Positions 34,866 to 42,278 of a stretch of 64,000 bases of DNA are shown piece after piece; position 1 is the stretch's first letter, and every line of letters begins with the position of its first letter. Below the pieces are notes generated by a model that did not search any database, was not told where the DNA came from, and saw nothing but the letters and a program-made list of their open reading frames with translations. A program made the position numbers and the translations under genes. The stretch is from Lysobacterales bacterium (GTDB lineage Bacteria; Pseudomonadota; Gammaproteobacteria; Xanthomonadales; Xanthomonadaceae), in the NCBI GenBank assembly GCA_016718605.1, contig JADKCY010000002.1:558001-622000 (forward strand). The letters run 5' to 3'.

Positions 34866-36542
34866 ATGCGCTACGAGTCTTGGTTTCGCCATCTGGCAGG
34901 CGCGCTCGCACTGATCACCTGCAACAGCGCTCACGGCGTGTTGTTTCGCGTGGGAGCAGATGCGGCCTGCCAGTACAACTCCCCCGCAACTGCCATCGCG
35001 GCGGCGCAGGCCAACGGCAGCGGTGTTGATCAAATTCTGCTGAGCGGCGACTACAGCGGTGTCGCCCTGATCATCGATACACCGCTCGAACTCCGCGGCG
35101 GCTACGCCAACTGTAGCTCGCCCAATCCCACAGGCCGGAGTCAACTGACCGGCACGGACGGACTCAGCCCGGTACTGGACATTGTCAGTGCTGAGGTCAC
35201 CCTGAGCGGACTACACGTGCAGGGCGCAAACAGCCTGCCGCCGCGCGTGCTGTATGGCGGTGGCATCGCCATCACCAACGCCGTCACTTACCTTTCGGAT
35301 AGCGAGATTTCCAACGCCGTAGCGAAACTGGGTGGCGGCATCGCCGTGGTGGGGCACAACTCGGTGCTGGTCATCTATGACGATGTCGAGATCCACCACA
35401 ACTACGCCTACGAGGGCGGTGGCATCTACGTGGGCGAGGCGCTGCTGCGGGCCTCCTACAAGAACTTGTCGATCCATCACAACAGTGCAGAACGGAATTC
35501 GCAGACCTTGGAAGGTGGACATGGCGGCGGTATCTACGTCACCGGGGCGAGTGGGTGGGCCGCCGACGTGGTCATCGCCAGCTACGAGGCGCTCGAACCG
35601 ATTGTGGGCGCACGCATCAGCGACAACTACGCGCGCAGCGGTGGCGGCGGGATCTACGTCACCACCAATGCGAGCGCAAGTACCTATGAAACGGCTATTG
35701 AACGCAATAGCACTGACGGCGTCGGCGGCGGCGTCATGGTCTATTCCGACGGCAACTTCTCGTTGGCACGCCGGGAGAGCATTGCCAACATATTCGTGAA
35801 GAACTGTACCTCGACCTGCGCCCGCATCAGCGACAACTTCGCGCAGGAAGGCGGCGGCGCGGTGATGACCATGGTCGGCGCCACCAGCGTCAGGCAAGCG
35901 CAGGTGATCGGCAACAGCAGCAACCACGGCGGATCAGCCTTCCATTTCGGCAGTATCGCCAATGCCACGCGCACCAACAGTCTCGTTCTCGATGGCGTGG
36001 TAGTGGCAAAGAACAACTGCAATGTCGGCACCAACGCGTCGCGCCCCTGCGCGGTCTATTCAACGGTCAACAGCGATTCGATCGAGCTGCGCCATGTCAC
36101 TCAAGTGAACAATCGGCTCGCCAATACACCTGTGGCCGATTTTCGGTTCAACGGCAATGAGCACCTCAGCATCGTCAACAGCATCCTGATTCCGGATGCC
36201 CTATCCAGCAATATCATCTTTGGCAGCTACGCTGCAGGCCCCATCGATTGCAACCTCTACTCGCGCGGCACGCTCGGAAACCGCCCCATCAGCGGTGCGG
36301 CGACGTTCATCAATGCGGCGGCAAACGACTACCGCCTCAGCACGTCGGGCACACTCAGCGCCGGTATCGATACCTGCGATGCAAGCTTCCTTGGCGAGCC
36401 CGATACCTGGTACAGCGACCCCTTGTTGATGTCACGCGGACAGAACCTGCCCAACGTCGGCGCCAACAGCGGCACCTTGCATGACGTCGGCGCCTACGAA
36501 GCGATGCCCTCGCTGCCGTTTGGCGATGGATTCGAAGACTGA
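34866..36542 (+). CDS. Secreted, parallel beta-helix-like protein with C-terminal FGDGFED tail
   Basis: A 558-residue exported protein. The signal peptide ends near NSAHG (residue 22). The body holds many GGG-containing turns (GGGIAITN, GGGIYVG, GGGIYVT, GGGGIYVT, GGGVMVYS, GGGAVMTM), typical of a right-handed parallel beta-helix seen in polymorphic outer-membrane or pectate-lyase-like proteins. The protein ends SLPFGDGFED, a short tail shared with the M14 peptidase at 42279 (FADGFE). An RBS (GGAGC) lies 8 bp before the ATG at 34866; the frame upstream enters acr3. It overlaps the convergent ridA by 49 bp. Function unknown; a surface or secreted adhesin-like role is a guess. Confidence 0.72.
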   Translation: MRYESWFRHLAGALALITCNSAHGVLFRVGADAACQYNSPATAIAAAQANGSGVDQILLSGDYSGVALIIDTPLELRGGYANCSSPNPTGRSQLTGTDGLSPVLDIVSAEVTLSGLHVQGANSLPPRVLYGGGIAITNAVTYLSDSEISNAVAKLGGGIAVVGHNSVLVIYDDVEIHHNYAYEGGGIYVGEALLRASYKNLSIHHNSAERNSQTLEGGHGGGIYVTGASGWAADVVIASYEALEPIVGARISDNYARSGGGGIYVTTNASASTYETAIERNSTDGVGGGVMVYSDGNFSLARRESIANIFVKNCTSTCARISDNFAQEGGGAVMTMVGATSVRQAQVIGNSSNHGGSAFHFGSIANATRTNSLVLDGVVVAKNNCNVGTNASRPCAVYSTVNSDSIELRHVTQVNNRLANTPVADFRFNGNEHLSIVNSILIPDALSSNIIFGSYAAGPIDCNLYSRGTLGNRPISGAATFINAAANDYRLSTSGTLSAGIDTCDASFLGEPDTWYSDPLLMSRGQNLPNVGANSGTLHDVGAYEAMPSLPFGDGFED

Positions 36543-36952
36543 TCCAGCGCGCGGCTGTCCGACTGCCGTCGTGCGGTGACTTCGATTTCGATGCGAATCG
36601 CCGGATCAATCAAGCCCGCGCTCCACATCGTGGCCGCAGGTCGGACATCGCCAAACCAGCGCCGCAGCACCGGCCAGCACAACGGAAATTCGCTGGCCTC
36701 AGGCAAGATGTAGCGCACCCGCACGATGTCCTCGATGCGCGCCTCTGCCTCGCGCAAGGCCGCAGCGATATTGCGCAGGCATTGCTCGGTCTGGGCCTCG
36801 ATGCCCTCGGCCAAACGCATGGTGGTGTAGTCGTATCCGGTGGTGCCTGAGACAAACACCCACTCGCCATCGACGATAGCTCGTGAATAGGCGATGTCCG
36901 CCTCGAAGCGGGAACCGGAGGAAATACGGCGTCTCGTCATCAGTCGTCTCAT
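36494..36952 (-). CDS. ridA: RidA/YjgF-family protein
   Basis: A 152-residue RidA-fold protein, probably an imine deaminase that removes reactive enamines. Typical features are YSRAIVDGEWVFVSGTTGYD near 22-40, AQTEQCLRNIAAALREA, the YILPEASEFP motif, and the final IEIEVTARR stretch with Arg. It has an extra C-terminal tail of about 23 residues, rich in Ser/Asn, which lies antisense to the end of the preceding gene. The start could be at 36952 or at the ATG at 36940. Divergent from the MgtC gene by 54 bp. Confidence 0.85.
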   Translation of the reverse strand: MRRLMTRRRISSGSRFEADIAYSRAIVDGEWVFVSGTTGYDYTTMRLAEGIEAQTEQCLRNIAAALREAEARIEDIVRVRYILPEASEFPLCWPVLRRWFGDVRPAATMWSAGLIDPAIRIEIEVTARRQSDSRALDQSSNPSPNGSEGIAS

Positions 36953-37006
36953 GGCAAACGGATTGCAGCGCTATGCTGGCACATCGCGACCGGCAGCGGA
37001 CTGCTC

Positions 37007-38245
37007 ATGGATTTGAATATTCACCCAACCTACTCTGCCTATCTCAGTGCGCTTGGCATCGGCTTGCTGATTGGTGTGGTGCGCGAGCGCCAACGCGGTC
37101 TTGGCAAACTGTCGGCCGGCATGCGAACCCATACGTTGGCGGCGTTGGGCGGTGCGATTGCATGGCAACTGGGCATGCCCGCATTTCTTGTCACGCTGGC
37201 AGCCATCACCGCGCTGGCGTATGCGGGGTATCAGAAGGGCGAACCGCAATCGCCCGGATTGACCGGAGAAATTGCCCTCTTGCTGACCACACTGCTCGGC
37301 GGCTTGGCGCAGCAGTCACCCGGGCTTGCGACGGCGCTGGCGGTGTTGATTGCCATTCTGTTGCAAAGCAAAGACCGACTGCACCGCCTCGGGCGCGAGT
37401 TGATCAGCGAGCACGAGGTCCAGGACGGCTTGTTGCTGATGGGTGCCGCATTGCTGGTTCTGCCCCTGGTGCCGAGCGAACCGATCGATCCCTACGGCGT
37501 TCTCAAGCTCGCCAAGCTCTGGCAGTTGGTGGTGCTGGTGATGGCGATCAGCGCCGTGGGCCATGTTGCATTGCGCGTGGTCGGTGGACGCTGGGGCTTG
37601 CCGCTGGCGGGCTTCTTTGCCGGATTTGTGTCTTCCACCGCTGCCATTGCGGGTTTTGGTCAGCGCGTGCGTGAGACGCCCGAGCTACGCACGCCGAGCG
37701 TGGCAGCCGCGATGTTCGCTGCACTGGCCTCGCTGCTCTTGATGCTGCCGGTCATCGCGACCGTGTCGCCGCTATTTCTGAGAACCGCACTGCCGCAGTT
37801 GTTGGCCTTTGGGGCGGTCCTCGCCGTAGGCGGTCTGTTGGGATTGAAATTCTCCGATGGCAATGGACATAGCGCCATGCCAACCGCCGAATCACGGATG
37901 TTTCGCATGGATCATGCGGTTATCTTCGCGACCCTCATTGCGGCGGTGTTGTTACTCTCGGCTTGGCTTCAAGATGTATTGGGTGATAGTGGCGCGTTGA
38001 TCACTGCGGCCATTGCGGCACTGATCGAACTGCACGCTGCAGGCGCATCGGTCGCACAGATGGGGGCCAGCGGCAGCTTCAGCACCGAGATGGCAAAGTG
38101 GGCGTTGCTGGGCGTATTTGCCGCCAGCGTGGTGTCGCGCTCGATCGTGGCGTTTGTCGCGGGCGGCAAACCCTACGGAATGCGCGTCAGCATCGGGCTG
38201 ACCGGCGCACTGATTGCGTCGGCACTGGCGATCGTGCTGTTTTGA
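37007..38245 (+). CDS. MgtC/SapB-like membrane protein with DUF4010
   Basis: A 412-residue multi-pass protein. The N-terminal part (about 1-130) resembles MgtC: SALGIGLLIGVVRERQRG, AGMRTHTLAALGGAIAW. The remaining DUF4010 domain has conserved TM segments (GRWGLPLAGFFAGFVSSTAAIAG and SGALITAAIAALIELHAAGASVAQ). The family lacks a firm function; MgtC itself affects Mg2+ and ATP homeostasis through F-type ATPase, but this fusion is different. A perfect 9-bp terminator hairpin follows. Confidence 0.82.
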   Translation: MDLNIHPTYSAYLSALGIGLLIGVVRERQRGLGKLSAGMRTHTLAALGGAIAWQLGMPAFLVTLAAITALAYAGYQKGEPQSPGLTGEIALLLTTLLGGLAQQSPGLATALAVLIAILLQSKDRLHRLGRELISEHEVQDGLLLMGAALLVLPLVPSEPIDPYGVLKLAKLWQLVVLVMAISAVGHVALRVVGGRWGLPLAGFFAGFVSSTAAIAGFGQRVRETPELRTPSVAAAMFAALASLLLMLPVIATVSPLFLRTALPQLLAFGAVLAVGGLLGLKFSDGNGHSAMPTAESRMFRMDHAVIFATLIAAVLLLSAWLQDVLGDSGALITAAIAALIELHAAGASVAQMGASGSFSTEMAKWALLGVFAASVVSRSIVAFVAGGKPYGMRVSIGLTGALIASALAIVLF

Positions 38246-38249
38246 AAGC

Positions 38250-38274
38250 GGCGGTGCGAACAGGACGCACCGCC
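38250..38274. terminator. Bidirectional terminator hairpin
   Basis: Perfect stem GGCGGTGCG (38250-38258) with CGCACCGCC (38266-38274) and a 7-nt loop, between the stops of the MgtC-like gene and the first POT gene. Only short T-runs flank it. Confidence 0.65.
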
Positions 38275-38283
38275 TTGCATTGA

Positions 38284-39768
38284 TCACTTCACGCCGTGCA
38301 TCAGTTTGTTGATCAATGGCGCAAACAACAGGAATGCGGCACCGAAGCCGAATCCCGCCACAGCGATCTGCGTGTAGATATCCGCATACTGCTGGATACC
38401 TGCTGCTGCGCCGCCACCTGCGGCCAATGCGGCAACTGCACCAGCGGCAAAATTGCCGATGGCAGTGCACAGAAACCATGCGCCCATCGCCAATCCGGTA
38501 TCACGTGCAGCGGCCAGTTTGCTCACCATCGACAATCCAATGGGTGACAGGCATAGCTCCCCCATGGTGTTGATCATGTAAGCCAATGCCAACATTTCCC
38601 ACGGAATACGCGCATTGGCATCCTGCAGCGCGCCAATCGCCCACACCAAGGTGGTAAAGCCAATCGCCACCAAGATTACCGCAATGCCAAATTTGCGCGG
38701 TATCGAAGGATTGACACCGCGCGCTTCAAGGCGCGGCCATAGCCACGCAAAGACGGGCGCCAGCAGAATAATGAAGATCGGATTGGCGGACTGGAACACG
38801 GTGAAATCGAAGGGTGCATCGACGTGATCTTTGGCAAAGAAGTTCAGTGACGATCCTGCTTGCTCGAACATGCCCCAGAACAGAATCTTGGCGAGAAACA
38901 GCAGCAGCATCGCGATATAGCGATGCAACTGCACGCGGTCGCGACTACGAATTCCGGCGGCGACGAAGTACACCGTGAGCACCAGAAACAGGCCAATCAG
39001 CAAATAGCCAACCAGGGTCTTCTGACTCAGCAAGGCATACACCAGCGGCACCGCGACCAGAGCTCCCAAGGTCACCAGCAAAACGCGAGAAAAACTCTCG
39101 CCACCAGCGGGCGGCTGACCGATGACACCCATGCGCGCAATCCGCCACTGAAATGCCACCAAGCCCAACAACATGCCGATACCAGCGGCGAAAAATCCCC
39201 ATTCGTAACCAAAGTACGCGCCAATCAACGTACCGCAGATCAACGGCGCCAAAGCGCCACCGGCATTGATACCCATGTAGAACCACGTAAAACCGGAATC
39301 GCGTCGCGCATCGTCCGGCGCGTAGAGGCGGCCCACCATGGTCGAGATGTTCGGCTTGAACAAGCCGTTGCCGACGACAATCAATGACAAACCCAGCAGA
39401 AACCACTGCAGATCTTTGATCAGCAGAAGAAACAGTCCAGCGGCCATGAACAGCCCACCGATGACGATCGCACGGCGATAGCCGATAAAGCGATCCGCAA
39501 TGAAGCCACCAAAGATGCCAGTGGCATAGATCAACGCGGTGTAGGCACCGTAGGTCAGTGCGGCCTCGGCTTTGGCGTCACCTTCGGGCAACAGTCCGAA
39601 GAACGTCGTGGCGACATAGATCGCGAGAAGCGCGCGCATGCCGTAATACGCAAAGCGCTCCCAGAACTCGGAATGCACCAGTTGCCAAAGTGCGGTGGGA
39701 TGACCAAATGCGTCGCCAGGGGGTGGCGGAATGAAGCTGGCGTTTGACATCGGCGCGGGCGCGGCCAT
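38284..39768 (-). CDS. POT-family proton-dependent oligopeptide transporter (copy 1)
   Basis: A 494-residue MFS permease that takes up di- and tripeptides with protons. The ExxERFAYYG motif is present (EFWERFAYYGMR, residues 34-45), as is the PTR2 signature (FYMGINAGGALAPLICG, residues near 165). Fourteen hydrophobic helices are expected from length. Ends with INKLMHGVK, as does the tandem paralogue 75 bp away. The two look like an old tandem duplication. Confidence 0.92.
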   Translation of the reverse strand: MAAPAPMSNASFIPPPPGDAFGHPTALWQLVHSEFWERFAYYGMRALLAIYVATTFFGLLPEGDAKAEAALTYGAYTALIYATGIFGGFIADRFIGYRRAIVIGGLFMAAGLFLLLIKDLQWFLLGLSLIVVGNGLFKPNISTMVGRLYAPDDARRDSGFTWFYMGINAGGALAPLICGTLIGAYFGYEWGFFAAGIGMLLGLVAFQWRIARMGVIGQPPAGGESFSRVLLVTLGALVAVPLVYALLSQKTLVGYLLIGLFLVLTVYFVAAGIRSRDRVQLHRYIAMLLLFLAKILFWGMFEQAGSSLNFFAKDHVDAPFDFTVFQSANPIFIILLAPVFAWLWPRLEARGVNPSIPRKFGIAVILVAIGFTTLVWAIGALQDANARIPWEMLALAYMINTMGELCLSPIGLSMVSKLAAARDTGLAMGAWFLCTAIGNFAAGAVAALAAGGGAAAGIQQYADIYTQIAVAGFGFGAAFLLFAPLINKLMHGVK

Positions 39769-39797
39769 ACAGAATCCTCACGTGCGTCGGAAAGGAT

Positions 39798-39822
39798 GAC
39801 GGCCCGGATCAACCGGGCCGTC
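39798..39822 (-). terminator. Terminator hairpin between the two POT genes
   Basis: Perfect 10-bp stem GACGGCCCGG with CCGGGCCGTC, 5-nt loop at 39808-39812; on the minus strand it is followed by ATCCTTTCC. It sits 21 bp past the stop of the upstream POT gene. Confidence 0.7.
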
Positions 39823-39843
39823 GCAGCGGTCAGTGCATGTCGA

Positions 39844-41352
39844 TCACTTCACGCCATGCATCAGTTTGTTGATCAGCGGCGCGATCAGGAACAACAGGAT
39901 CCCCGCAGCAATCAGCAACTGGAAGCTGAAGGTGAATCCACCCAAGGCGGATTCGACCGTCATGCCCGACTCACCGGAGATGTGCCCCGCCAGCAAGCCG
40001 GACAGGTTGTTGCCAATCGCGGTCGACAAGAACCAGCCGCCCATGGCAAAGCCGACCATGCTCGCGGGCGCCAGCTTGGTCACCATCGACAAGCCAATCG
40101 GCGACAGGCACAGCTCGCCCATGGTTTGCAGCACGTAGCAGGCGACCAACGGCCAGAACGGCAGCATCCCGGTGCCGGGATCGACCAGATTGGTCAGCGC
40201 ATACATCAAGATGGCGAAGCCCAGCGCGTTGCCGATCAGGCCAAGGCCGAACTTGCGCGGGATCGACGGCTCCAGCTTGCCTTTGGCCAACGCCGCCCAG
40301 ATCAGGGTGATGACGGGCGCCAACAGCACGATGGCCGCCGGATTCACCGATTGGAACCAACCGGTCGGAAACACGAAACCGCCCGCGCCGAACAGATCGC
40401 GATCAACCAGTTTTTCAGCCAGAAAATTGAAGCTCGAACCGGCCTGCTCGAAGAACATCCAGAACAGGATGTTGAAGGTAAACATCAGCAGCATGGCGAT
40501 CACGCGATGGACGCCGACCTTGTCTGTCTTGCCTGCACCCAGCAGCAGCATGGTGCACAGCCCGATGAACAGCGCGGTCAGGATGTACTGCAGACCTTCC
40601 GCGCCCACTCTCGACATCAACAGATAGACCAAGGGGATCGACAGCACCACGCCGACGATCACGCCAACCAGACTCTTCGAAGGATTGCGATCCGGCGGCG
40701 GCAGACCAATGCCCTGCAATTGCGAACGCCCCAACCAGAACCACACCAGACTGATCAGCATGCCGATGCCGGTGGCGTAGAAGACGGCCTTGTAGTTCTG
40801 CTCCATCGGCGTACCGAACACCGTGCTGGCCAACCATCCGGTCAGCAGCGGAGCGACCAGTGCACCTGCATTGATGCCCATGTAGAACAACGTGAAGCCA
40901 CGATCCCGGCGCTCATCGCCCTGAGCATACAGTTGTCCGACGACCGAAGAAATATTCGGTTTGAACAGACCATTGCCGACAATCAGCACTGCCAGGCCAA
41001 GCAGAAAGACCTGCTGATTGGGCACGGTAATCAGGAACAGGCCCAATGCCGATATGACGGCCCCGAGAAGAATCGAGCGTTGATAGCCGATGATGCGGTC
41101 CGCTACGTAACCGCCAAAAATGGCCGTCGCATAGACCAGCGCCAGAAACGAACCGTAAGTGCGGCCCGCGTATGCCTGACCCGCACTGTCACCACCGAAG
41201 AACTGCGCAACGATGTACAGCGTCAGTGCCCAGCGCATGCCGTAGAAGGCGAAACGCTCCCAGAACTCGGCCATGAACAGCATCCACAACGGTCTGGGAT
41301 GCCCCATCAACTGCGGGAACTGCGGTGGTGCAACGGTAGATTGACTGGTCAT
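39844..41352 (-). CDS. POT-family proton-dependent oligopeptide transporter (copy 2)
   Basis: A 502-residue paralogue of the previous gene. It has EFWERFAFYGMRWAL near 29-43, the PTR2 signature FYMGINAGALVAPLLTG, and the same C-terminal INKLMHGVK. Loops diverge, so substrate range may differ. It is separated from its twin by a strong terminator and has its own promoter region (41353-41504), so they are likely controlled separately. Peptide import at the inner membrane. Confidence 0.92.
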   Translation of the reverse strand: MTSQSTVAPPQFPQLMGHPRPLWMLFMAEFWERFAFYGMRWALTLYIVAQFFGGDSAGQAYAGRTYGSFLALVYATAIFGGYVADRIIGYQRSILLGAVISALGLFLITVPNQQVFLLGLAVLIVGNGLFKPNISSVVGQLYAQGDERRDRGFTLFYMGINAGALVAPLLTGWLASTVFGTPMEQNYKAVFYATGIGMLISLVWFWLGRSQLQGIGLPPPDRNPSKSLVGVIVGVVLSIPLVYLLMSRVGAEGLQYILTALFIGLCTMLLLGAGKTDKVGVHRVIAMLLMFTFNILFWMFFEQAGSSFNFLAEKLVDRDLFGAGGFVFPTGWFQSVNPAAIVLLAPVITLIWAALAKGKLEPSIPRKFGLGLIGNALGFAILMYALTNLVDPGTGMLPFWPLVACYVLQTMGELCLSPIGLSMVTKLAPASMVGFAMGGWFLSTAIGNNLSGLLAGHISGESGMTVESALGGFTFSFQLLIAAGILLFLIAPLINKLMHGVK

Positions 41353-41378
41353 TCAGTGCTCCCCAAAGGATTGAATCG

Positions 41379-41402
41379 GGCGGACACCCTCCGTGGTCCG
41401 CC
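41379..41402 (-). terminator. Hairpin between CbiM-like gene and POT copy 2
   Basis: Seven-bp stem GGCGGAC (41379-41385) with GTCCGCC (41396-41402) plus an inner AC/GT pair with a bulge. It lies about 100 bp downstream of the CbiM-like gene and upstream of POT copy 2. No T-run. Confidence 0.35.
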
Positions 41403-41504
41403 TCCGCAAGCGGGCATGGGCCGGCAAGCCGCGCAGGTTTACCTGCTAGGCTGGAGCAAAGTCAAACCTGCACCGCAATAAGAACGCGTGAAATGCTGCC
41501 GGAT

Positions 41505-42179
41505 TCACTCGTCGGTAGGCGGCTTCAAGTAGAGATCGTCATCAAAACTCGCGACCCACTGCGGGCGGTAGGCCACCATCATCGCCATGGCACCCCCGGT
41601 GAAAAATGCCTCACCGAACATCATCAGCGGCGCGGAAATCAGATAGTTGTGCGCGGCCTGCGTGGCAGCGCCATCCACAAGAAACGCGACGACACCGGCC
41701 CGGGCAAGCTGCGCCACCACGACCGTCAGTGCGCCACCAAGAAACGCCGTGGCAAACACGTAAACAAAGACATTGTTTGGCAGCTTGTTGCGCACCAGCC
41801 AATGATGAACCTGCATCCAGACCACTGGCAGCAATCCGCCGGTGACGAAGTCGGGTGCCACCCCCAACCACAAGCCAGCGTCTGTGAAGGCGGCAACGAG
41901 CACCGAAAGCGCCATCGCCCACAAGGCGAACGCGGGTCCGTACATCAGCGTAGCAATCGCCGCACCGAAAAAATGCAGACTCAGACCCGGGATCTTGTCG
42001 AATACCGCGAAGCGCAAGGCCACCAAACAGACAATGCCTGCAAAAAACACATGCTGCGCTTCGTTATCGTTGCGCAGCTTGTACCAAGGCAACCACCGCG
42101 CACTGAGGATCAGCGCAAGCAACGCGATGCCTGCTGCAAGCCATTCCAAGCTCGGAGTCGTCCACACTGGCGATGACAT
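41505..42179 (-). CDS. CbiM-like integral membrane protein (energy-coupling factor permease)
   Basis: A 224-residue protein with six TM segments. FAVFDKIPGLSLHFFGAAIATLMYGP and FTDAGLWLGVAPDFVTGGLLPVVWMQVHHWLVRNKLPNNVFVYVFATAFLGG match the CbiM/ECF permease-like group kept without adjacent CbiNQO in many Xanthomonads and Pseudomonads. Usual CbiM proteins import cobalt or nickel, but with no ECF ATPase nearby the activity is open. ATG at 42179 (after GGAAGG) chosen over the longer start at 42245. Confidence 0.72.
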   Translation of the reverse strand: MSSPVWTTPSLEWLAAGIALLALILSARWLPWYKLRNDNEAQHVFFAGIVCLVALRFAVFDKIPGLSLHFFGAAIATLMYGPAFALWAMALSVLVAAFTDAGLWLGVAPDFVTGGLLPVVWMQVHHWLVRNKLPNNVFVYVFATAFLGGALTVVVAQLARAGVVAFLVDGAATQAAHNYLISAPLMMFGEAFFTGGAMAMMVAYRPQWVASFDDDLYLKPPTDE

Positions 42180-42278
42180 GACGGGCCTTCCAAACGAAAA
42201 CCCCGTCATCCTAGCCACGTCGTCAGCGGTTCGACTCGAACTCAATCAAGTCGCCACCAGACTGATGCGATGCCCGGC

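Noticed and set aside
39796..41481. Long open frame on the plus strand (561 codons), opposite POT copy 2
   Set aside because: Antisense to a clear POT transporter; the sequence is rich in Gln, His and Arg as expected for antisense of a GC-rich membrane protein.
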